From NCBI GenBank assembly GCA_963575745.1, contig CAUYUJ010017893.1, positions 347,046-411,045 on the forward strand: 64,000 bases of DNA. The letters run 5' to 3'. Source of the stretch: Prorocentrum cordatum. Its lineage: Eukaryota; Sar; Dinophyceae; Prorocentrales; Prorocentraceae. A model generated the notes under the pieces. The model did not search any database. It was not told the origin of the DNA and saw only the letters and a list, made by a program, of their open reading frames with translations. Numbering within the stretch: the first letter of the stretch is position 1; every line of letters begins with the position of its first letter. A program made the translations under genes and the position numbers. This document shows positions 9,079 through 18,569 of this stretch, in pieces.

Positions 9079-9156
9079 TTCGTATGTGTGCGTCATTGCG
9101 AAACTCTTTGGGCTTCATGAAGCCCAAAGAGTTTCGCAATGGCGCACACATACGAA
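9079..9156. repeat. 78-bp near-perfect palindrome
   Basis: TTCGTATGTGTGCG…CTTTGGGCTTC is mirrored around TTCATGAA to ATACGAA with two or three mismatches. It lies in non-coding sequence inside the giant transposon, and is of the same general type as the hairpins in its introns. Confidence 0.8.
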
Positions 9157-9780
9157 CGTGGTGATGCTTCTCATGTGAATCGGTTCGAGGCGGAACCATT
9201 GCCACAGTTTCAAGACCGCGCAACCTGCGTACGGCAGGTGCTGGAGGCTTGGGGAAGCCCTCGCGGCGCGTGCTGGACATTGGGGAGCTCCCCGCGGCTC
9301 AGCTGATGCTGCTCGTGGGGTCGTTCGAAAAGGATTCGTAGCCCTTCGGACGCGATCTCACGGCAGGGTGGTCCATTTGTGTCGTTCGAGGGGGGTGTCG
9401 AGCAGCGGAGCAGCGGCCGCGGAGCCGCAGCAGAGTGGCGGTAGATCTGCGGTAGATCTGCGGTAGGTTTGCGGTAGGTGTGCGGTAGGTGTGCGGTAGG
9501 TTTGCGGTAGGTGGGGCGGTAGGTTTGCGGTAGGTTTTCGGTAGATTAGCGATTTCGCCTGATACATCCTCACAATTTGGCCGGTAGGTGGCCGGTAGGT
9601 GGCCGGTAGATTTGCGGTAGGTGGCCGACAAGTGGGGCGGTAGGAGGCCGGTAGGTGGCCGGTAGATTTGCGGTAGGTGGCCGGTAGGTGGGCGGTAGGT
9701 GGGTGGTAGGCGGCTTGTAGGTGGCCAGTGGTGCGGTCGGAACGTCGAGGAGCTCGACATTCGAGCTCCTCGACCTCCTC
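9157..9780. repeat. CGGTAGGT decamer array (9430-9725) and flanking unique sequence
   Basis: From 9430 the sequence is built of units such as GCGGTAGGTGT, GGCCGGTAGGTG and GCGGTAGATCT with a period of about 10. The same decamer occurs at 4369-4443 inside an intron and, as its complement CTACCG, in the transposase intron (14175-14217). The stretch 9157-9430 is unique with no gene that I can recognise. Confidence 0.75.
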
Positions 9781-10360
9781 GTTCTCCTTCCTACTCATCC
9801 TCCTCCTCCTCCTCCTCCTCCTCCTCCTCCTCCTCCTATCTCCTCCCTTTCTCCCCTTTCCTTCCTCCTTCCTCCTTCCTCGTTTTCCTCCCTCATCCCT
9901 CCCTCCTTCCTCTTCTTCATTCTTTTCTTACTCTTCCTCCTCCTCCTACTCGTATCTCCTTCTTTTTCCTCCTTCTTCCCTCCTCCCTCCCTGCTTCCTC
10001 TTCCTTCCTCCTCCTCCTTCCTCCTCCTCCCTCCACCTCCTCCTTCCTCCACCTCCTCCTCCTCCTCCCACTTCCTCCTCCCTCCCTCCTCCCCCCTCCT
10101 CCTCCCTCCTCGCGGGCGATGTGTGCCATGTTGTTCTAGCTTTCCACCCCTTCGGTCAAGCAATCAGTCGCTCGCTTGCGGGTTCTGCGAGGGAACACGG
10201 AGGGGGTGGACGAGGAGGAGGAGGGGGAGGCGGAGGGGGAGGACGAGGAGGAGGAGGAGTCGGAGGAGGAGGATGAGGGTGATGAGCGGAGGCCCCCTGA
10301 TCCTGGATTGAGGAGACTCAACAGTCGCCCGAGACCCTTGGACTTTGCGGCGGGAAGGGG
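9780..10360. repeat. CCT and GGA low-complexity tracts
   Basis: CCT-rich DNA at 9785-10115 and a GAG tract at 10205-10275, separated by a unique stretch. A short possible coding stretch, DERRPPDPGLRRLNSRPRPL (about 10282-10341), is too short to call. Confidence 0.7.
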
Positions 10361-10399
<39 letters not shown>

Positions 10400-10427
10400 G
10401 ACTACTACTACTACTACTACTACTACG

Positions 10428-10478
<51 letters not shown>

Positions 10479-10533
10479 GCTACCACATCATCTGGAACTA
10501 CTACTACTACTACTACACTTACTACTACTACTG

Positions 10534-10577
<44 letters not shown>

Positions 10578-11061
10578 GCTACTACTATCCTGATACTAAC
10601 TAAGAGTACTTACACTAACTACTACATACTCCTACTGCTGGACACTACTACTACTACTACTATTACCCTCCCTTGCGTGCTACTAACTACTTCCAGGTGT
10701 GCCTCTAGGATCCTAACTGCTACACTTGATACTACAACCACCCCACTACTATTACTACTCTACTAACTACTCGACTACCTACTACTACTACGACTATCTA
10801 CTACTGCTACTACTACTACTACTGACTACTACTACTACTGCTCTGCTACTACTTGCTACTAACACTTCTAGTAACTACTACTACTAACTACTACTACTAC
10901 TAACTACTTACGACTGCGACTACCACTACCATCTTCTCTAACGACTACGACGACGAACTACGACTTCGACGACTAACTACTACTACTGCTACTACTACTT
11001 ACTACGACTACACTAACTACTACTGCTACTACTAATACTACTACTACTGCGACTACCACTA

Positions 11062-11099
<38 letters not shown>

Positions 11100-11358
11100 G
11101 ACTACTACTACTACTACTACTACTACTACGACTAGGACTACGACTACGACTACTACTACTACTACTACTACGTCTACGACTACTACGGCCACTACGACTA
11201 CTACTACTACTACTACTTCTACTACTACTACTACTACTGTACTACTGCAGTGCTGTACTACGACTACTCCTACTACGAAGACTACTACGACTACTACGAC
11301 GACTACTACTACTACTACTATTACGACTATTACGACTACGACTACGACTACGACTACG

Positions 11359-11410
<52 letters not shown>

Positions 11411-11421
11411 CTACTACTTCA

Positions 11422-11497
<76 letters not shown>

Positions 11498-11560
11498 TTA
11501 CTACTAATACTACTACTACTAATACTACTACTTACTACTTACTACTACTTACTACTACTA

Positions 11561-11603
<43 letters not shown>

Positions 11604-11611
11604 TACTACTA

Positions 11612-11671
<60 letters not shown>

Positions 11672-11672
11672 A
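10361..11672. repeat. 1.3-kb ACT/CTA trinucleotide array
   Basis: Near-continuous ACT units with GAC, GCT and AAC variants. The 5' part is the most pure and the middle (10600-11000) is diverged. Tyr/Thr/Leu homopolymer ORFs from it are artefacts. It ends shortly before an acceptor-like CCGCTGCAG at 11707. Confidence 0.9.
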
Positions 11673-11707
11673 ACGACCTACCTACCTACACCCCCTCTCC
11701 CGCTGCA

Positions 11708-11792
11708 GCCTTCTGGGCCCCAGTTGGGGCCTCAGGCGCGGGGCGCCGCCATGTCGACAGAGGCGGTGGTCGTGGATTCTTCGCAGGAGGCA
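11708..11792 (+). CDS. Possible small exon upstream of the transposase-like gene
   Basis: CTCCCGCTGCAG precedes CCTTCTGGGCCCCAG, and the frame reads QARGAAMSTEAVVVDSSQEA before a CCT/CTC tract. A second possible exon follows TTCGAAG at 12119 (12120-12270), reading MHQRIVKSVHRQADMLRFTA. Both have mixed composition and sit on the right strand, but I cannot show that they splice to 12683. Confidence 0.25.
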
Positions 11793-11799
11793 AGGGCTC

Positions 11800-12115
11800 C
11801 CTCCTCCTCCATTCTCCCCCCTCTCCTCCTCCTCCTCCACCGTCTCGTCGCCCTGTGGTTCCTGTTCCTTCCTCCTCCTCCTTCTCCGTCTCCTCCTCCT
11901 TCTCCGTCTCCTCCTCCTCCTCCTCCTCCTCCTCCTCCCATGTATGATCTTCTCATCATCATCATCATCGTCATCATCACCATCATCATCAACACCAGCA
12001 CCATCACCATCCTCATCACGATGACCATCGTCATCATATTCCCCCTCCTCCTCCTCCTCCTTGTCCTCCTCCTCCTCCTTGTCTTCCTCCTCCGCCTCCT
12101 CCTCCTCCTCGTCCT
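11800..12115. repeat. CCT and CAT/ATC microsatellites
   Basis: CCT tracts flank an ATC/CATCATC stretch at 11947-12035. The region is probably intronic or intergenic. Confidence 0.8.
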
Positions 12116-12288
12116 TCGAAGGATGTGGCCATCGCCCGGAGCAGATCGCCGAGGTCGGCGAGAAAAATGCATCAGCGGATCGTGAAGTCGGTGCATCGGC
12201 AGGCCGACATGCTCAGGTTCACCGCTGATGACCCCGATTGGCAGGAATTCCCACCCTGCTTTCGGCTGCGCGCGAGCCATCATCGCAC

Positions 12289-12605
12289 TATCCCAAACCA
12301 TCCCAAATCATCCCAAACCATCCCAAACCATCCCAAAGCGGTAAATCGGACACGGATCGTGCCCCATGCGCGAGCGAGGACCGAACTGGGAGAGACGAAA
12401 CTACTTAAGTAGTTTCGTCTCTCCCAGCTCGGTCCTAGCACAACACCAAGCACCATACCACGCACCATACCATGCACCATACCTAGCACCATACCATACC
12501 AAGCACCATACCATACCATGCACCATACCAAGCACCATACCATGCACCATGCCAAGCACCATACCATGCACCACACCAAGCCGTGGCCAAGCACCATACC
12601 AAACA
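12289..12605. repeat. CATCCCAAAC and CACCATACCA decamer repeats around a 60-bp palindrome
   Basis: A short array of CCATCCCAAA units (12289-12338) and a longer array of CACCATACCATG/CACCATACCAAG units (12440-12605) flank a near-perfect palindrome at 12377-12436 (GGGAGAGACGAAACTACT mirrored around TTAA). Confidence 0.8.
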
Positions 12606-12682
12606 CCCGCCCTCCACATGTTCTCCCCGTCGCTCCCCCTTCCGCTCCGTAGCCATAATTAACGTGCTCGAGATGTCTCGGC

Positions 12683-15223
12683 ATGCCCCCACCTGCCGCC
12701 AAAAGGTGCAAGAGAAACCCGATTCGACCAAGATGTAGTAGTGCTGGTTCCACTGACTGGGAGACCTCAGGTTGGGACGGCGCTGACCACGAATTGCATG
12801 AGGCGAAAATTCAAGCAGGAATCCAGTTGTGCGAACATTTGTTGCGTCTTTACGCAAGTGGTAAGATGGACGCTAAAACTATGTGTATGTTATCGCATTT
12901 TGCGGTTACAGCTGGGGTGGATAACGACGATCTGCGGGCCTACGCGCTGGCGCCAGGCAAGCAGACGGGCAAATACAGTGCACACTTAAAGGCAGCGTTA
13001 CCTCAGTCAGAAAGCGCCCCAGAACTCCACGTGCTTAGACTACCTGCGCACATCAAAGGGCAGAGACAAACTAAAGATATCCCTGTGGCTCCCCCCCACG
13101 AGCTACTCGAGGCTGAGCTGAACACTTTGAGAGATGAAGGCCGATACCCAGAGCCGCCAGACCCAGAGGAGTGGGCCTCCACGTTTCGACGGCACCCGCG
13201 CAGATTGAGGGCGGGGGACACGCGGGACGTGTTCCCCGTGGCATTGTACCTAGACGGCGTTCGTTTCACACGAACCGTCGGCGCTGGTCGCGCCGACTCA
13301 GTGATCGGTTTCACAATTTTCAATCTGGTCACACAGAAAAGACACCTTGCAGTTGTATTACGCAAAGCAGAATTATGTAAGTGCGGGTGCCGTGGATGGG
13401 ACACACTTCACGGCGTGATGGAGTACTTGAGGTGGTCGTTTGCTGCTGCTGCTGATGGCGTTCGTCCTGAAAAAAAATGGGATGGATCCGATTGGGGCCC
13501 CGACTCGCCTTCGGCGAAGCTCGTTGGTCATGCCCCTGTAGCTCGTTATGTGCTCACGCAGATCCGCGGAGACTGGAGCGAGTATTGCAACACCCTGGGG
13601 TTCCCAACATGGTCCTCGCATAACTTCCCCTGTCTATTTTGCAGCGCCAACAAAACAAATTTGTTCGACTTCGTGGGCGTGACTCTGGACGACATGGGAG
13701 TTTGGGGCGAACACAAACTTTCATACGACGCTGACTGCGATGGGCACGAGATCCGAGTTCTGATAGATACTGAAGCTAAGCGAGCACGTGTATTAGACAT
13801 ACTCTTTACTGATAAGAGGCGCAAGGCACTTGGTCGTATATGCGTGGCAGCCTGTCCTGAATTGAATCTTCAAAAGTTGGATAGGCTAGAACCTTCCAGG
13901 GAATTATTTGACACGATGAGCTTCGAGAATGCGCCGCTGGGATTCACAGCTACATTCTGGAGGCAACGCTGGGATGGCACACGCTTGAACGACCGAATGC
14001 ACCGCAGAAATCCATTGTTTCACGAATCCGTCGGCATTCGCCCCGACGACATGCACATCGACACCCTGCACACGCTGTACCTCGGAATATTTGCGAGGAC
14101 GACGGGTACAATAAAACCACTCCCCTTTCTCCCTCCCTCTTCCTTCCCCCGTTCCTACCCCCTCCCCAAACCGCACATCTACCGCGCACCTACCGAAAAT
14201 CTACCGTTCGTCTACCGCTGACCCCCCCCGCTCCCCGATCCCAGCCAGCCGGTCGTTGTGGCCCGCGGCCTCCGCCCCAATCCATCGCCCCGCCCCCATG
14301 AGACGAAGCTGGGGGGGAGCGGGGGCGAGGGGGAGGGAAAAGAAAGCAGAGGAGGAAGAAACCAGGAGAGGAGGGGAGGGAAAACGAGAGGAGGGGAGGG
14401 GAGGGAAAGGTGGGCGGGGAGGAGGACGCAGGAGGACACAGGAGGAGCGGATGATCCGATTTACAACCGAACAAGCAAGAACATAAGCGGCCTCTCTGAT
14501 CCAGGACCCAGTGGGGTCTAGAGGGGGTGCCCTTAAGGTGGGGCGCAACATGTTTGCGACCTCCTGCAAAGGTTTTGCCACGCTGTCATTTGGGCGGCCA
14601 TCGACGAAGATATATTTGATTGTGCAGGTGATATTCAAGCAAGGTTGGGTCTGAGTGTACGGCGTATCTTTAACAACTACCAGAGCTGGTGCAACAGAAA
14701 TAACATCGACCCCAACATGCGGTTGCGTGAGCTAACGTCCAAGATGATCGGAGGTAGTTCGGACGTGTACGTCATGAAAACGAAAGCTGCGGAAACAGGG
14801 GTGCTCATGAGGTGGGCTACCGACTTTGCTCTTGAATATAGAATGGTGCTGAAGTTCGGAAATGAGTTGTATGAGGCAGGCAAGTCGCTGATAGAATACA
14901 TGAATATTCTGCGAGATCATGACAAACTTATTCCTGGCCCCAAGTGCAAAATATTGATGGAGTTGTGTATACGGCACCTTGTTCTAATGGATCAGTCCGA
15001 GCAGGAGTTCCTACCCAAATCGCATCTCTTCGTACACCTCACAGCTAGGATTCCTGAGTATGGTAATCCACGGCTGTACTCAACATTCCTCGACGAGGGC
15101 CTCAATTTAATCCTTGCTGGCGTGGCATCTGCCTCGCACAGGTGCACGTTCGAGCGCTCGATATTCGAGCGCATTAGATTGTTGCCATACGTGCAAGAAA
15201 CGTCAGCGTGGGCTGCTATATAA
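12683..15223 (+). CDS. Transposase-like protein (exons 12683-14105 and 14538-15223)
   Basis: Two exons join in phase 1 (ARTTG|GAQHVC) across a 432-bp GT-AG intron and give about 702 residues. Visible features are a possible first catalytic Asp in ALYLDGVRF (near residue 190); a Cys pair in KCGCRGWD; a HNFPCLFCSANKTNLFDF block like the Cys-x-x-Cys segment of large plant and fungal transposases; and DDMHIDTLHTLYLG near the end of exon 1, matching the D-x-x-H-x-x-x-x-L-G signature of CACTA/Tnp2- and KDZ-type transposases. The C-terminal exon is mostly helical (CHAVIWAAIDEDIF…, HRCTFERSIFERIRLLPY). The ATG at 12683 is the first in frame, though earlier exons are possible. Base composition is clearly less GC-rich than in the two upstream cargo genes. 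The assignment as the mobility enzyme of the 18-kb element is inferred. Confidence 0.55.
14106..14537 (+). other. Intron of the transposase-like gene
   Basis: Donor GG|GTACAATAAAAC and acceptor CCTTAAG|GTGGGG keep the reading frame in phase 1. The interior holds CCT-rich and GGA-rich tracts and four CTACCG decamer units (14175-14217) related to the arrays at 4369 and 9430. Confidence 0.65.
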
Positions 15224-15497
15224 ATGTGGCCTCGCACACCTTGCCATGAGCCTTTCTTCAGTGCCCGGGACTGGAACCATGCACGCATAGGCGCGCTGGC
15301 AAAATCAATGTCCTCGCTCACGTTGGCATCTCTCGAGGGCCCCCCATTCCAGTTCCCACCCCCCGTCGAGGCCTCGTCACGGCGCATCGGTGACGCATGG
15401 GATCAAGTTTCGGGGCGCATTGGCGATGCATCACCTGGGCCACTTTTCTTAACGTGGGCAACGTTGGCCCGACCCTGCACCATCGGCCGCCCGAGAG

Positions 15498-15768
15498 GAC
15501 GTGGGCGCGAAGATCCTGGCGACGGGCAAGGCTGCCGAGCAGGGCAAACTCGTGGTGCTGTCGCCGTACTGCGGCTTGGAGACGGCGGTCATGGCTGCTC
15601 GGGAGGAGACGCCAGCTTTCAAACAACTCGGATGGCAACAATAGTTGCAACTCCGAGGAGTGGGACTAAAAGGGCGAGGAGGAGGATGAGGAGGGGGGAG
15701 GCGGAGGAGGAGGAGGAGGAGGAGGAGGAGGAGGAGGAGGAGGAGGGAGGAGGACAGAAGAAGAGAGC

Positions 15769-15804
<36 letters not shown>

Positions 15805-17667
15805 ATAGTGCGTAGAGGGGTAGGGCGAGGGAAAAGGAAGGGAAGGCACCCGGATGGAAGGGGGGCGGAAGGGCGAAACGGGGATAGTGAAGGCGAGGCG
15901 GGATCGGGGCGAAACGACGGCGAGGGGGTAGGAGGATGATGAGGAGGAGGAGGAAGAGGAGGGGGAGGAGGAGGAGGAGGAGGAGGAGGAGGAGGAGGAG
16001 GAGGAGGAGGAGGAGGAGGCAAGGGGGGAGGAGAAGGAGGGAGGAGGAGGAGGGATGCGGAGGGATGATCAGGGAGGAGGAGCAAGAGAAGACTGGCGAC
16101 GACATCAAAGACCCCTCCCAACCAACGCTCCCCGCTTGCTCAGAAGAGTGATGGGGGGGAGGCGCTGGGCAAGGTCGCAGGCGGGTCAGGTCGCGAGTGA
16201 ATCGCGGGTGGGTCGCGGGGAGGGTCGCGAGCGAATCGCGGATGGGTCGCGGGCTGGGTCGCGATCGGCTCGGTCGGTCGCGGGGTGGATCGCTGGGCGG
16301 GTCGCGGGCGGTTTGCCAAGAGCAAGAGTCGCAGACTGGCGGCGGGAGCCACGTCTAACAGCGCCGAACCCGCCCCGCGGACGCCGCAAAACAAGTTGCC
16401 CCCCTCCCCCCTTTCTCTGCACCCCCAGCTGGGGCTGGACATCGAGAGCCACTGCTACGACAACAACCCCTCGCTCAAGGCCCACTGCGACTGGGTGCAC
16501 GACTCGCTGCTGCAGCACGTGGGCTCCGTGAACATACCGTTCGACTTCAACGCGGCCCGCGGGGGAACGATCATAAGGAGGGGGAGAAGGAGGAGGGTGG
16601 GGTATAAGGGGAAGGAGAAGCAGGGGGAGGAGGAGGTGGAGGAGGAGGAGGACAAGGAGGGGGAGGAGGAGTAGGAAAGCACACGTGAGGAGAAAGGGGT
16701 CAATATGCAATATCCAGGACGCTCGAGGAGATCTAACACGCGTAAAATTTGTTGTTGCCTGTGTGTGATGTTCGTCTGTAGTAAAAACGTTACACCCACC
16801 CATCACATCGGATGTGTTTGTTGCGGTGTCTCCCAGGTCGACGTGGCTACACTGCCAGCTGCCCACATGGTGCTGACGGGCCCTTCGTGTTTGCCGTTCA
16901 GCAGGACGGGAAAACAACATATGTGGGACGACCCGCATGCGGTTTCTTTTTCCACGGCGATAGAGCTGATCACTCATCAAGCTGGCCGCCGTGATACCAA
17001 GTTACAGATTTTCGTGATTGAGAATGCGATGGGGCTCGCAGACAAGACGGGAGGCACTTCGCATCTCCAAGACGTAATTTCCCTAATGAAGGGTGATCTC
17101 GGAGATGATTGGGACGTGTGGCACTGGACAATGAAGACACAATTCTGTGGACTGCCGCAAAAACGAGTGCGTTTGTACATTTGTGGACGCAAGAAGAGCA
17201 AGTTTCAAACACGTCTAAGGTTGAATCCAAACGATATGAAATTGACACACATTGATCTGGTCAAGTTCCTGGACCCGTCTCTTCCTCATCAGCTTCATCA
17301 GCTGACGGACCTCCAGAAGCGCACCTTGAATTCGTACCAGGAGCTCGCCAGAAATCGCAACGTCCCCGACGGCTCGATTGCGTGCTGCGATCTTTCTAGG
17401 TCGTTTGGAAAAGTTCGGAAGCCAGAGCTCCACATCGGAGCGGTGCCCACGCTCACAACAAAGAATAGGCACTTGTGGATATTCAAAGTGGGTGATCCCG
17501 ACGCGTTCCAGCGATATCTGAGTGATGCTGAGCGCCTCCAGTTGCAAGGGTTTGATCCCTCGTGCCTCGCCCGCATCCCCGACGCTGTCAGGGCGACGGG
17601 AAACGCCATGTCGATGCCAGTTGTGGGCTTGGTGATCGCCACGGCTTATAGTTATTTCTCGGGCTAG
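15498..17667 (+). CDS. C5-cytosine DNA methyltransferase, at least three exons
   Basis: This gene transfers a methyl group from S-adenosylmethionine to cytosine C5. The first exon (about 15498-15612 or further) carries motif I as VVLSPYCGLETAVMAAREE. The second (16429 to about 16551) follows CACCCCCAG and carries motif II as LGLDIESHCYDNN. The third (16837-17667) follows TCTCCCAG and carries the rest: motif IV TGPSCLPFS with the catalytic Cys at 16888-16890, motif VI IENAMGL (ENA in place of ENV), motif VIII LPQKRVRLYICG, motif IX LSDAERLQLQGFDP and motif X GNAMSMPV; stop at 17665. The target-recognition stretch between VIII and IX is short (about 100 residues), and no extra chromatin domain is visible. 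GC donors (15613; 16552 or 16555) would keep phase and are allowed in dinoflagellates, but the exon ends are provisional. Earlier exons may exist in 15224-15450. The gene begins about 275 bp after the transposase-like gene, on the same strand, inside the same transposon. Confidence 0.8.
15664..16070. repeat. GGA tracts and (AT)n in the first methyltransferase intron
   Basis: GGA tracts at 15680-15755 and 15930-16060 flank an uninterrupted AT dinucleotide run at 15773-15801. Confidence 0.85.
16165..16312. repeat. GGGTCGCG degenerate repeat
   Basis: Units such as GGGTCGCGAGCGAATCGCGG repeat with a loose 8-12 bp period. The inverse of the same word set fills 470-655 at the other end of the transposon, so the two stretches form a distant, imperfect inverted pair. 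Confidence 0.6.
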
Positions 17668-17699
17668 CCGCCCATTGGAATGCATGCGTGTTTGGATTG

Positions 17700-18470
17700 T
17701 GTGTTTTCGGCTGATGCCGCCACGCAGTTAAAGATACAGAGGGATAGGGGAGGAGGGGGAGGAGAGGGGGGGGAGGAGAAGGGAGGGATGGGAAGGAGTG
17801 GAACGGGGGGAGGGAGGTCGACAGCACTCGGGGCGACGTCGTTTGGACGAGCCTCGGAGGCGGCAGTCGTTTGGACGAGCCTCGGAGGCGGCAGTCGTTT
17901 GGACGAGCCTCGGAGGCGGCAGCCGAGAACGGACGGCTCGGGAGCTGCAGCGTCGAGCGGTGGAGACGACCGCAGCAGTGGCTCGCCCTTCCCGAGGCCT
18001 GTCCCGTTCCCCCTCCTTCCCCCTCCCTCCCTCCCCCTCCCTCCATCCCTCCTCCTCCTCCTCCTCTTCCTCCTCCTCCCTCCTCCTCCTCCTCCTCCTC
18101 CTCCTCCTCCTCCTCCTCCTCCTCTTCCCTCCTCCTCCTCTTCCCTCCTCCTCCTCCGCTTCCTCCTCCTCCTCCTCCTCCTCCTCCTCCTTCTCCTCCG
18201 CCTCCCTCCTCCTCCACAAAAAAACTACTACTATACTACTACCGCGTACGACCACCACTACCACTATACAACCTACTTGGACACTACTACACAACACCAA
18301 CTTCACTAACACCCTTCTAGTACTACATTACCACAAATTATGTTTACGACTCGTACTACTACTTAAAAGTACAAACTATGTTACTAAAACTCTAGCGCGT
18401 ATACACATCAGGTGCCGATCAAGGGGGGGCAAGATGAATGAACGCGATGTGAAATCGATGTGATGACGCA
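17700..18470. other. Non-coding right flank of the transposon
   Basis: After the methyltransferase stop come a G-rich stretch, a CGGAGGCGGCAGTCGTTTGG repeat in about three copies (17840-17925), a CCT tract (18030-18215), and AC/CTA-rich sequence to 18400. No gene is apparent. Confidence 0.6.
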
Positions 18471-18479
18471 CGCGAGGGA

Positions 18480-18567
18480 AAACCATTATAATGCGACGAC
18501 ACAAAATTTCAGATATTTTGAAATATTTCAACGGGTGCGAGATTTCATGAAATTCCGGACCCCTGGG
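18480..18567. repeat. Right TIR and AT-rich subterminal region
   Basis: AAATTTCAGATATTTTGAAA and GATTTCATGAAATTCC precede GGACCCCTGGG (18557-18567), the inverse of the left end. AA at 18568-18569 matches AA at 312-313. Confidence 0.75.
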
Positions 18568-18569
18568 AA

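Larger units (their letters stand above)
314..18567 (+). mobile_element. Giant TIR DNA transposon (18.25 kb) inserted in a retroelement RT gene
   Basis: The left end reads CCCAGGGGTCCAAAATATCA (314-333) and the right end, read outward on the minus strand, reads CCCAGGGGTCCGGAATTTCA (18567-18548): 11 identical bases, then a partial match. The flanking bases are AA at 312-313 and AA at 18568-18569, a 2-bp target duplication. The minus-strand coding sequence outside the two ends is the two halves of one reverse transcriptase; removing the insertion and one AA joins them in frame (…APS|EQAG…). AT-rich subterminal stretches at both ends carry repeated TTTCxGAAAT/TGAAAT motifs, typical of transposase-binding regions. 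The inside carries four plus-strand genes, among them a transposase-like protein and a DNA methyltransferase. The superfamily is not settled; a 2-bp duplication and a D-x-x-H…LG protein fit CACTA/KDZ-like elements loosely. Confidence 0.82.

Noticed and set aside
15224-15490. Open frame MWPRTPCHEPFFSARDWNHA as a separate gene
   Set aside because: It runs on into the methyltransferase exon region in a different frame and then into GGA repeat; it might hold a 5' exon but cannot be shown.
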